From: Microcaldota archaeon
GTDB lineage: Archaea; Micrarchaeota; Micrarchaeia; Anstonellales; Bilamarchaeaceae
Assembly: GCA_018812715.1 (NCBI GenBank)
Contig: JAHJCT010000017.1
Location: forward strand, 62,001-126,000
Direction of reading: 5' to 3'
DNA length: 64,000 nt
The notes beneath the pieces were generated by a model, which saw only the letters and a program-made list of their open reading frames with translations, ran no database searches and had not been told where the DNA came from. Of the stretch, positions 33,325 to 41,303 are shown one piece after another. The stretch's first letter is position 1; the number at the start of each line of letters is the position of its first letter. The position numbers and the translations under genes were made by a program.

Positions 33325-33886
33325 GGCCTGAAAGCCTTTGTTCTCCCGAAGTTCTTATTATCAAATCCGGATCAGGCAATTCACGAGTATACATATGTTC
33401 ACTGATTATTTCTTCATCAACTTTCTCTAGCTTTTCCGATATTATCTTATTGACTGCATCAACAATTTCTTCTCTTCCACCATATGAAAGAAGCAGGTTG
33501 AGCTGATACTTACCATTCTTAGCACTCACTTCTTCTGCCTTTTTTATCATCATCTGTATTTCTCTTGGAAACAAGTGCAATCTACCAAAAAATCTTACTT
33601 TAAGTTCATCTTTATTTTTGTCATCACTTTCAATAGCTTTCTTTAAATTCTCCTTAAACAATTCGAAAAGACCACCAATTTCTTCTTTGTCTCTTTTGAA
33701 ATTATCCGTAGAAAATCCCCACATTGTAAGCATCTGGACATTATGCTCTTTGCACCATTTGAGCACATCACCTATCTTTCTGATGCCTGTTGCATATCCT
33801 TCTTGTCTGCTAATACCCTTCTGTTCACTCCAACGACGGTTTCCATCTGGTATAATAGCGATATGTTTAGGTACTGAGTCTTCCAT
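33197..33886 (-). CDS. uppS: Polyprenyl diphosphate synthase (UppS family)
   Basis: 229 residues, cis-prenyltransferase. [13 protein letters not shown] with catalytic Asp14, [27 protein letters not shown], and the substrate loop [29 protein letters not shown]. Makes long-chain polyprenyl diphosphate, the lipid carrier for glycan and protein glycosylation. Starts 8 bases after the upstream PurP-like gene with an AGGTG site; the pair is one operon. Confidence 0.95.
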   Translation of the reverse strand: [229 protein letters not shown]

Positions 33887-33894
33887 TTTTGCAC

Positions 33895-34938
33895 CTAGTA
33901 TACTATCTTAGTGAGCTTTTTCTTTTTAGCAGCTGTTTTCAATTCTCTTGCAATCCTTCTGCCAACACTCATTGGTTCATGGTAGTAATAACATGAGTAT
34001 GGAGAACCTTCTGGATAAATATTTGTTCCAGCAACTATTCTTGCACTTACTTCGAAAGCAAATATCTCAAGATCTTCTGTTATGATAGTCTCAACACAAA
34101 ATGGACCAGTAAGACCGCCAAAAAGTTCAAATGATTTTTCACTAATTTTCTTTCCGATTTCCATATATTCAGTTAATAGTGATTCTCTCAACACCATCGA
34201 TTCGTTTCCTATAACTGTAAATGCCATATCTCTTGCCATTCCGATAGAATGCGCCCTGGCTATTTCATCAGCACTGCTTTCAACCCTTCTATCAACACCT
34301 AATAATTCCAAACATCCATGTTCTGTTTTGTATCCATGATTGTTGAATGCTGAGAAGAAGTAATGCGGGTATGCTCTAACACCAATTATAAACTCCTGCA
34401 AGATGTACTCTTTTTCCTTTACCCGTTTGTCAAATTCTTCTTTTGATTTTACAATAGTATACCCGCGTCCTCCGCGTGCACCGGGAAACTTTACCATCAC
34501 TGGTCTGTCTATGTCATCAGGTGTTTTCATTAGTGTTGGAGTTTTTACGCCTGCTTTTCTTATCCACGAGAGCATTTTCTCTCTGTTGCGCTCCCAATTT
34601 ATGCTTGCACGATTTCCATATATGGGCACTGGCAATTCATCAAATTTCTTGCCCGCATATTCAACAAAAGATCCGTGCGGTATTATTATTGCCTCCTTTT
34701 CTACGAGCTCTTCATAAGGAAGTTTTTCGTAACTATCCACTTCTATAAATTCGTCAGGCCTTCCAAGTGGAAATGATTCATATACCTTTCTCCTATCCTT
34801 CTGGACAATACCTATTGTTTTGATTCCTTCCTCTCTAGCTCCTTTGAATATCTGCAAAGAAGAATGAGAACATATGGTAGCTATCTTGAATCCCTTATAA
34901 TCTGATAAAATTTCCTCTACTTTTCCTCTGTTAAGCAT
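33895..34938 (-). CDS. purP: PurP-like ATP-grasp ligase (FAICAR synthetase family)
   Basis: 347 residues. ATP-grasp enzyme matching archaeal PurP: ATICSHSSLQIFKGAREEG, IIPHGSFVEYAGKKF, VPIYGNRASINWERNREK, MVKFPGARGGRGYTIV, GPFCVETIITEDLEIFAFEVSARIVAGTN. PurP adds formate to AICAR in archaeal purine synthesis. Paralogues with other or unknown roles exist, and no other purine gene is in the window, so the exact reaction is not certain. Confidence 0.85.
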   Translation of the reverse strand: MLNRGKVEEILSDYKGFKIATICSHSSLQIFKGAREEGIKTIGIVQKDRRKVYESFPLGRPDEFIEVDSYEKLPYEELVEKEAIIIPHGSFVEYAGKKFDELPVPIYGNRASINWERNREKMLSWIRKAGVKTPTLMKTPDDIDRPVMVKFPGARGGRGYTIVKSKEEFDKRVKEKEYILQEFIIGVRAYPHYFFSAFNNHGYKTEHGCLELLGVDRRVESSADEIARAHSIGMARDMAFTVIGNESMVLRESLLTEYMEIGKKISEKSFELFGGLTGPFCVETIITEDLEIFAFEVSARIVAGTNIYPEGSPYSCYYYHEPMSVGRRIARELKTAAKKKKLTKIVY

Positions 34939-34987
34939 ACTATCTTTAAAAATAAAGTCATTAAAAAACTTACTGAAAGTGGTGAAT

Positions 34988-35605
34988 ATGGCCGGACCAA
35001 TAACAAGAGAACCTGAAAGGGATATGGCAACTTTACAAGAATTAGACGATTTGCTTCAAAGACTTCAACAAATGAACCTCACTCCAGAACAACAACAATA
35101 TCTCGTTGATATGCTTGAAAGTGCACTTGAGCAGATGAGGGCACCGCAATCAGTATCTCCAGATTTGATTCCAAGGAGAAGCGAGGAAGCCCCCCAAAGG
35201 CAACTAACTCATTATGTATATGAAGTAGACATTAACGGTGATAGATACTGGCTAGATTTCAATACTGCAAATCCTAATCTAACAGAAGAAGATCGCCAAG
35301 CTCTTCGTAATGGAACTTTTGATGGAGAGAGATTACACGATCTTCTGCTGCACAATCGTCTTGTTGCTAGTGGGGCTAATGAATATGTTACAGTAATACC
35401 GCGCGGCACTCCATTACCGCCAGAAGAGCAACTACAACGTAATGTTGAATATGTGACATTCACTCCACAGCAAGAAGAATTTGCACGCCAATCACAGGAT
35501 GCTCGTTTAGATATATTTAGAGATCACTATCTCGCATTAACAAATAATCAAGATCAATATGTGGCGAGTGCGGACGTAACAATTACATACCGCGCGGCCA
35601 GGTGA
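34988..35605 (+). CDS. Hypothetical protein, first of a paralogous pair
   Basis: 205 residues from ATG 34988 with GGTGAAT just before it. N-terminal helical region (TLQELDDLLQRLQQMNLTPEQQQYLVDMLESALEQM), then LTHYVYEVDINGDRYWLDFN and a mixed C-terminal domain. The core Y-E-V-x-I-N-G-x-x-Y recurs in the next gene, indicating duplication. No signal peptide or known domain. Confidence 0.6.
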   Translation: MAGPITREPERDMATLQELDDLLQRLQQMNLTPEQQQYLVDMLESALEQMRAPQSVSPDLIPRRSEEAPQRQLTHYVYEVDINGDRYWLDFNTANPNLTEEDRQALRNGTFDGERLHDLLLHNRLVASGANEYVTVIPRGTPLPPEEQLQRNVEYVTFTPQQEEFARQSQDARLDIFRDHYLALTNNQDQYVASADVTITYRAAR

Positions 35606-35610
35606 TAACT

Positions 35611-36261
35611 ATGGTAGGAAGACAAGTTGTAAGAGAAGAAACAGCTGAACAGGTGTTTATGGGAGCATTTACTGCTGCGGGCTATACGAATGAACAGGCC
35701 CAAAACATGGTGGCTTATCTTGACACTATGTTACGCGGAAGAAATCCAACCATGTCTTCAGAAAACATGGCAAATGATTTGACCAGCGTTTCAGGTAGGT
35801 GGGCGGAGCTTGCTGAGGGCGGAGATATCAGTGCAAGATCTGTTTCTCAACTAACTGAAGATGATGCGCATCAGATTCTTCGTGGTCTTATGCTTGTAGG
35901 GCCAGAACATGAAATACCAGTTTTTGCAGAGCGTGAACCTGCCCCCATTACAACACATGCTTATGAAGTCATAATCAATGGCGAAACATACCAAGTAGAA
36001 ATGAACCGAGAACTTGAAGCAGGAAGCAGCACTACACTTAGGGCTAGTAGAGCTGGCCAACTTTATACTTTGCTTAATACTGACGCTATCATCGCTATTA
36101 CAGCTCCGGATGGATCTAGTTTCACACCTGCAGATCCAGCTTATCGGGATTTCAGAAGCCTTTATAGAGATGCGTATGCACAGATGGACCGGGAAATAGA
36201 ACGAGGTGAAAGTAGCGACAGAATAGCTATCTCAACTATCAGGAGATCTGAGAGAACCTAA
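35611..36261 (+). CDS. Hypothetical protein, second of a paralogous pair
   Basis: 216 residues from ATG 35611, preceded by GGTGAT six bases after the previous stop. N-terminal helices with AAGYTNEQAQNMVAYLDTML, then ITTHAYEVIINGETYQVEMN, alignable to the core of the preceding protein, and a C-terminal region rich in Arg/Glu. Its tail overlaps the convergent gene's stop by 4 bases. Unknown function. Confidence 0.6.
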   Translation: MVGRQVVREETAEQVFMGAFTAAGYTNEQAQNMVAYLDTMLRGRNPTMSSENMANDLTSVSGRWAELAEGGDISARSVSQLTEDDAHQILRGLMLVGPEHEIPVFAEREPAPITTHAYEVIINGETYQVEMNRELEAGSSTTLRASRAGQLYTLLNTDAIIAITAPDGSSFTPADPAYRDFRSLYRDAYAQMDREIERGESSDRIAISTIRRSERT

Positions 36262-36977
36262 TTCTCTCTTCCTGTTATTTCTATTCTTTCTCCATTTTGA
36301 TCCCCAAAGTATAGTCTATCATTTATAATAAAGAATGCTGGATTTTCAACATCCAAAAGAAGCAATCCTCTCCTGACGTTTAGAACAGCACCAAATTCTA
36401 TCATCAATACATTTCCAGAAGCAGCAATGAAAAGCGTATTGTCAAAATAAATCATATCTGCTGTGCTGACATCCAGAGGAATCCCATACGCAGAAATCGT
36501 ATCGCCCATATTCTCTAATGGAATGACCCTCAGCATATTGTCCCGAGTTAAGAAGTAACAATTATCATCTGATTGTGCCCAGGCAATTAATCCATGCCTT
36601 AATATTCCTTGCATATCCGTTCGAGTATAACTTAATCTAAATGTTATTCCATCTTCATCAGTCATATCATTTACATGATGTAATACTAGCAAACTCGTGT
36701 TTGTCAGAACAAATGTTTTATCATCTTTGCAGACAATCTCTTGTACTACCTCTCCATCACGCAGTAAAGATTCTACTTCTTCACCGCAAACTCGTTGCTG
36801 TATTGTTGGTACGATTTCTGTTTGTCCTATTGCTGTTGCCGCACAAGCAGAAAGAGCAGTTAAAACACATGCTGCCGAAAATCCAAGTTTTTTTCTACGA
36901 TTCTCTCCAGAGAAAAATAGTTTTTTTGTTTGTTCAGGTCTTTCATTTCCATAAGCAAGTTTTTTAGTTAGGTGCAT
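36258..36977 (-). CDS. Predicted lipoprotein with propeller-like repeats
   Basis: 239 residues. After a basic N-terminus, LGFSAACVLTALSAC gives a lipobox. The remainder is beta-rich with repeated short strands (KTFVLTNTSLLVLHHV, NCYFLTRDNMLRVIPL, NTLFIAASGNVLMIEF, PAFFIINDRLYFGD) spaced by about 45 residues, suggesting a small beta-propeller-like fold. No family recognised. Confidence 0.6.
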   Translation of the reverse strand: MHLTKKLAYGNERPEQTKKLFFSGENRRKKLGFSAACVLTALSACAATAIGQTEIVPTIQQRVCGEEVESLLRDGEVVQEIVCKDDKTFVLTNTSLLVLHHVNDMTDEDGITFRLSYTRTDMQGILRHGLIAWAQSDDNCYFLTRDNMLRVIPLENMGDTISAYGIPLDVSTADMIYFDNTLFIAASGNVLMIEFGAVLNVRRGLLLLDVENPAFFIINDRLYFGDQNGERIEITGREN

Positions 36978-37062
36978 GTCTATCCTATTTCATTGTTACA
37001 GTTTATAAAATATTCTGTTTGTGAATCAAAAAGAACTTAAACAATAACCGAGGAAAGGATGT

Positions 37063-38283
37063 ATGAAAGCAGTAGTGCTTGCAGCAGGTGAAGGAAAGCG
37101 CCTTCGTCCTCTTACGGAGACTAGGCCAAAGGTCATGTTGCCATTAGCAGGTAAACCTATTCTTCATCACCTTCTTCTTGAAGCAAAAAAAGCAGGAATT
37201 ACAGAAGCCGTAATTATAATTCGATATATGAAAGACAGCATAATCAATTATTTTTCAGCCATTGATCTTGGAATGAAACTAACCTTCATAGAACAAAAGG
37301 AAAATGATGGAACTGGTGCGGCATTACTTTATGCAAAAGATGAAATAAAGGATACATTTGTTGCCCTTGCAGGAGATATTGTAACAGAAGCTTCAGTAAT
37401 AAAAAGTGTAATTGATGCACATGAAGGCGGCATCACACTTGCTGTAAAAAAGGTTTCCAACCCTCGTGAATATGGCGTTGTGGAGCTTTCAAATGGCAAA
37501 GTCAGTCTTTTTGAAGAAAAGGTTATGCATCCAAAAAGCGATCTTGCAAACCTCTCTGTTTATTGCATGGAACCTACAGTATTTGGTGAATTGCAATCTC
37601 TTGGCAAATCAGATCGGGGGGAATATGAAATTGTCGATCTTTTTATCGGTGCAAAGGCTGTTGAAGTAGAAGGTTACTGGAGGGATATTGGCTATCCGTG
37701 GGATCTTTTTGATGCATTGGAATTTTTACTTTCAAAAATGGAATCAAAAAATGGGCATATAGAAAATTCTACTATTGAAGGAAAAGTGATAATGGAAGAA
37801 GGTGCAAAAATAATCAATAGTTATGTTGAAGGGCATGTTTATCTCGGCGCAAATACTGTGATAGGTCCAAATGCAATTCTTCGTGGAACAAATTCTATTG
37901 GAAAAAACTGTTCTGTTGGCGGAAGTTCAACACTAAAAAACAGTATCCTTTTTGATCATGTAAATGCAAAACATCTTGCTTATATTGGCGATAGTATACT
38001 TGGGGAACATGTTAATCTTGGTTCAGGTACACAAATAGCAAATTTCCGTTTTGATGGAAGTACAATCAATGTTCTTACAGAAAAAGGTTGGGTAAATTCA
38101 GGAAGAAAAAAACTGGGTGTTTTTGTTGGTGATCATACAAAGTTTGGTGTGCTTTCCTGTACCATGCCAGGAAAATTGATTGGTTCAGATTGCTGGATTT
38201 ATTCCGGCGTTATTGTAAACAAAAACGTCCCTTCTAAAACAAAAGCATATGTAAAGCAGCAGATGGAATTTGCAAAAGAATAA
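37063..38283 (+). CDS. glmU: Bifunctional GlmU-like sugar-phosphate nucleotidylyltransferase
   Basis: 406 residues. N-terminal nucleotidyltransferase: MKAVVLAAGEGKRLRPLTETRPKVMLPLAGKPI, ALAGDIVTEASVI, DRGEYEIVDL. C-terminal left-handed beta-helix with repeated I-x-G/N hexapeptides (IENSTIEGKVIMEEGAKIINSYVEG, YLGANTVIGPNAILRG). Resembles Sulfolobus ST0452-type enzymes that make dTDP/UDP-sugars and acetylate glucosamine 1-phosphate. Together with GlmM could provide UDP-GlcNAc. Monocistronic, followed by tRNA-Leu. Confidence 0.88.
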   Translation: MKAVVLAAGEGKRLRPLTETRPKVMLPLAGKPILHHLLLEAKKAGITEAVIIIRYMKDSIINYFSAIDLGMKLTFIEQKENDGTGAALLYAKDEIKDTFVALAGDIVTEASVIKSVIDAHEGGITLAVKKVSNPREYGVVELSNGKVSLFEEKVMHPKSDLANLSVYCMEPTVFGELQSLGKSDRGEYEIVDLFIGAKAVEVEGYWRDIGYPWDLFDALEFLLSKMESKNGHIENSTIEGKVIMEEGAKIINSYVEGHVYLGANTVIGPNAILRGTNSIGKNCSVGGSSTLKNSILFDHVNAKHLAYIGDSILGEHVNLGSGTQIANFRFDGSTINVLTEKGWVNSGRKKLGVFVGDHTKFGVLSCTMPGKLIGSDCWIYSGVIVNKNVPSKTKAYVKQQMEFAKE

Positions 38284-38298
38284 AACTTACATTCGTTC

Positions 38299-38436
38299 GC
38301 AGAGGTCGCCCAGTGGTCAAAGGCGCTAGGTTCAGGTGCGCTTTTTTAGAAAAAAAGCGCCCAAAAAACGGGCGCTAAAAGCGCTGTGAAGCCTGGTCGG
38401 TTAGTCCGTTCGGGAGTTCGAATCTCCTCCTCTGCA
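38299..38436 (+). tRNA. tRNA-Leu (anticodon CAG) with one intron
   Basis: Acceptor GCAGAGG/CCTCTGC, D stem GCC/GGC, anticodon stem CTAGG/CCTGG, variable arm CGG-TTAGT-CCG typical of class II tRNA, T arm GGGAG-TTCGAAT-CTCCT. The 54-base intron 38337-38390 at 37/38 contains a GCGCTTTTTT/AAAAAAGCGC hairpin overlapping a GCGCCC/GGGCGC stem. Splicing leaves 84 bases with loop TTCAGGG. Confidence 0.9.
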
Positions 38437-38752
38437 ATAAACTTTCCTTAGTTTCAACTTCAGTTAAAGTTTAATCAAACTTCAGCCGTACATACTTATG
38501 CAGAGAGGTTCTTGAAATGAAATTTCAAGGTCTCCTCCTTATAGACGCCGGTCATGTTTTTGTTGCAAAGCAACAAAACAACCCTTGTTGCTACTGCAAC
38601 AAGTGGTAAATTTAATTAAACATCCTGTCCGGTGAACTTTACTTAGTTCTTACAGCTGTCAAAGTTCAATCAAATATCCTGTTCGGTTTGCTTAGATCGA
38701 TCTTTGAGAAAACTTTAGTAAAAATAATTAATCTTAATCTGGAAACAGTGAT
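38437..38752. other. 316-base intergenic region rich in hairpins and tRNA-like words
   Basis: No convincing gene. Contents: an ATAAACTTTCCTTA word just after the tRNA (also starts the repeat copy at 56914), AAGTTTAATCAAACTT (38467-38482, nearly identical to a palindrome in the tRNA-Leu(TAA) intron), GCAGAG followed by a CTTGAAAT/ATTTCAAG hairpin, the 92-base dispersed repeat (38549-38640), and a degenerate TCAAATATCCTGTTCGGT partial copy. It looks like accumulated tRNA-Leu- or repeat-derived debris. Confidence 0.55.
38549..38640 (+). repeat. 92-base dispersed repeat, copy 1
   Basis: From CCGGTCATG to CCGGTGAACTT. Differs from copy 2 (56935-57026) at only three positions I can see, in the same orientation. 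Two stem-loops: TTTTGTTGC-AAA-GCAACAAAA and CTTGTTGC-TACT-GCAACAAG. CCGG words mark both ends. Confidence 0.85.
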
Positions 38753-39637
38753 ATGCAAAGAGAACAAGAACATTATAGTGGCATGGTTATTGCCAATTCT
38801 TTGGAACAGGCAACTGATGTTTTACGGCAAAGAATAGACGACTTCTCAGAAAGAGTTGCAGCAAATTATTCTAGATATGTCGACAGGATTCCACCTAACG
38901 AATTCAGTGCAGGTTGGGAAAGTCTTTGGTGTTATATATGTGATCATGCAACTGGTGAACTTCCTGATTTTGACAGGATTGCAGATGAACTTGCTCCCCA
39001 TCAACCAGAACAGCCATTTGATTCTTCTTTAATTAATTTTGAATCCATTGGTTTGCCTCCGAGATTTTCAACAAAAACATCATTGTTGCTTGAAAGATTT
39101 CCTCCATTTTTTGTTGTTGTTTCAGATGAATATCTTGACAACAGTCGAGCACAGCACACACTAGCAATGGCAATTGACCATTCAAATGTTATTGCAATAA
39201 GAGAAAGTACATACCGGGAAATGAGTTCAGATGATTTTCAATCAGTAATGGTTCATGAAACATTACATTACATTGCACGGGCATTCAGACAACAAGATGT
39301 TCCGCATTGGCTTGATGAAGGATGCACAGAATACTTAGCACAAACATTTTGCAGAAGAAATGGAATATCGCCAAGCCACGATACATATTCCCGTTACACA
39401 CATTCTACAGTCTACCTTGCCCGAATTGTAGGTGATGATACTCTTGCAGAAGCCTATCTGACAGGAGATTTTTCTGAAGTGCAAATAAGGGTTGACAGAA
39501 TTGGTGGATTTGGAACATTTGACAGAATAATGAATGTAGGTAATTACGAAGATGTTATGAGAATTCTTGGAAGTCTATGCGAAGGAACTTCTGAATTAGA
39601 TCAAGAGGTTCGCAGTTGGGGGAAACAAATTCCATAA
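38753..39637 (+). CDS. Predicted zincin-type metallopeptidase
   Basis: 294 residues, no signal peptide. HETLH at 168-172 in SVMVHETLHYIARAF, followed after 16 residues by HWLDEGCTEYLAQTF, where Glu189 or Glu193 would be the third zinc ligand, as in gluzincin/peptidase MA-like proteins. The N-terminal ~150 residues are unlike any family I know. Its stop is adjacent to that of the convergent PLP enzyme. Confidence 0.7.
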   Translation: MQREQEHYSGMVIANSLEQATDVLRQRIDDFSERVAANYSRYVDRIPPNEFSAGWESLWCYICDHATGELPDFDRIADELAPHQPEQPFDSSLINFESIGLPPRFSTKTSLLLERFPPFFVVVSDEYLDNSRAQHTLAMAIDHSNVIAIRESTYREMSSDDFQSVMVHETLHYIARAFRQQDVPHWLDEGCTEYLAQTFCRRNGISPSHDTYSRYTHSTVYLARIVGDDTLAEAYLTGDFSEVQIRVDRIGGFGTFDRIMNVGNYEDVMRILGSLCEGTSELDQEVRSWGKQIP

Positions 39638-41029
39638 TCACCGTTCTTCCATATACATATCAAAAAATCTATCCTGCAAGGGCCTGTTTTCCTCACTATC
39701 TATTTGCCTCCTTCTTCGGAATTCATCTGTTAAGCTTGGAACTTGCCGTGCCCACATTCCATGGTCCATTTCCAACCGCCTAAACCTAACATAGTAATCT
39801 AATTCTACTTCAGAAAAATCATAAATCGCCAGAGGCCGTTCTTCTCCATTACACTCTCTCTCAGGAATAATCCGACATATACTCAACAATTCTTCAGAAC
39901 TAACAAACGTATCCCCATCTCTATTGGCATAGAATGAGGCCTCTGTGACCAATGCTCCAAGTCTTTCTTTTTCCAATTCTCTTTCAAGAGCTTTTTTTTG
40001 CATCTCATTATACCAGTAACCTATAAGTCCAGCAGCTGTTATTGCTACACCAACAAGAAATACTGCGGCGTATTTTGCCACTCTCAGGAGTCTTTTTTTC
40101 CATATTTTTTCAACAGAACTTTGATCATAAATGCCTTTTCCCGTGTTTATAATCACGACTACGTCCTGTGGTTTTAAGTCATACCTGGCTGCCCCGCAAA
40201 ATGCCGCAGCAGCAGACGGCTCTGCTGTCATTCCGATTTCTTTGAGATAGTCATACTCTTTTGCAATATCGTTCTCTCCAACCACCATAAGTTCAGCATG
40301 CCCTTTATCGACAAAGTTCAAAAGCAGCCTCTTGAATTTTGAATATCCGTTGAGCAGCTTATCTGCTATGCTTTTTCCTGGTTTTTCAAGAAAATCTTCT
40401 TGTCTGACTATGACATTTTGATCAATTGTTACTCCTACGATCTTTGGGCTTTTTTCTCCCCATTTTTCTTCAGAAGCAGCTGCCAATTCAACAGCCAATT
40501 CCCCCTCGCCAACAGGGCAGAATATGTATTCTGGTTTAATCCCGGCATCTGCTATTTCCCCTATTATTTGTCTGTAGCCGCCTTCAAGGCCATAATCCTC
40601 TACCCCCACCACATGCTCTCCTTCATGGCCTGAAAGCTCTCTTGCAATCCTATGCATTTCTTCCTGTGTTATCAATCTTTTTCCAACTTCCATTTCATGC
40701 ACTAAGGAACATGCCTTTAATCGTTCTATTATCGTTTTAGACGTACCTTTTGGAACTATGTTAACTACGGTTCTTTTATGCCCTGTTTCTGTTTCCCATT
40801 GCTTTGCCATCATTCCAAGGCTGTATCCAGAGTTTCCAGACGTTACATGAACAAAAATCACTTCCGGCTTGCTTGCATGCAATTCCAGCAGTGCAGCACA
40901 TCTTCTATCCTTAAAAGTTCCGAATGGATTTTTGCTCTCATCCTTGACAAGTACTGTTGCTCCTTTGCATTTTCCACATAGTTCAATAGATTTAAGCAAA
41001 GGCGTCCTGCCAACTACTACTCCTGCCAT
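39638..41029 (-). CDS. PLP-dependent threonine-synthase-like enzyme fused to membrane segment and EF-hand-like loop
   Basis: 463 residues. Residues 1-310 are a fold-type II PLP enzyme: RTPLLKS, NPFGTFKDRR with Lys40 as PLP lysine, HVTSGNSGYSLGMMAKQW, CPVGEGELAVELAA, and VVVIINTGKGIYD. Residues 318-340 form a transmembrane helix, and 369-380 (NRDGDTFVSSEE) fit an EF-hand loop, followed by a charged Arg-rich tail. The catalytic domain is on the N-terminal side of the membrane segment. I know of no such combination. Could be threonine synthase or another beta-family enzyme. Confidence 0.82.
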   Translation of the reverse strand: MAGVVVGRTPLLKSIELCGKCKGATVLVKDESKNPFGTFKDRRCAALLELHASKPEVIFVHVTSGNSGYSLGMMAKQWETETGHKRTVVNIVPKGTSKTIIERLKACSLVHEMEVGKRLITQEEMHRIARELSGHEGEHVVGVEDYGLEGGYRQIIGEIADAGIKPEYIFCPVGEGELAVELAAASEEKWGEKSPKIVGVTIDQNVIVRQEDFLEKPGKSIADKLLNGYSKFKRLLLNFVDKGHAELMVVGENDIAKEYDYLKEIGMTAEPSAAAAFCGAARYDLKPQDVVVIINTGKGIYDQSSVEKIWKKRLLRVAKYAAVFLVGVAITAAGLIGYWYNEMQKKALERELEKERLGALVTEASFYANRDGDTFVSSEELLSICRIIPERECNGEERPLAIYDFSEVELDYYVRFRRLEMDHGMWARQVPSLTDEFRRRRQIDSEENRPLQDRFFDMYMEER

Positions 41030-41203
41030 AGTATCTGTAGATATCTATATGCCTATTTGTGTTTTTAAATGTTTCTTTATGATTTTGCAATACTCCACAA
41101 TGCATCGGAAAAATTCCTTAAAACAAAGGAAAAACTCCAAAAATACATCTTAGATCATCTTGAGAGAAGCCACTCTTTAGATTTGAATATTTATAACCTT
41201 CAA

Positions 41204-41234
41204 CCGCTCCAGAACGGCTCTAGCGATATATATC
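41204..41234 (+). promoter_or_regulatory. Promoter block shared with the Cys-rich operon (HerA-like gene copy)
   Basis: Contains CCGCTC, three bases, AACGGC, one base, CTA, two bases, GATATATA. All these conserved words occur with identical spacing at 47858-47888 (minus strand) ahead of the Cys-rich operon. The GATATATA end is a TATA box, about 70 bases before the HerA-like start. The upstream GC-rich block would be a binding site for a regulator beside BRE/TATA. Confidence 0.7.
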
Positions 41235-41303
41235 AGTTACAGCAGATATAATAGTGTGTAAAAAGGGGCAGTTCAGACATACCCCTTTATTTAAGTGAAA
41301 ATT

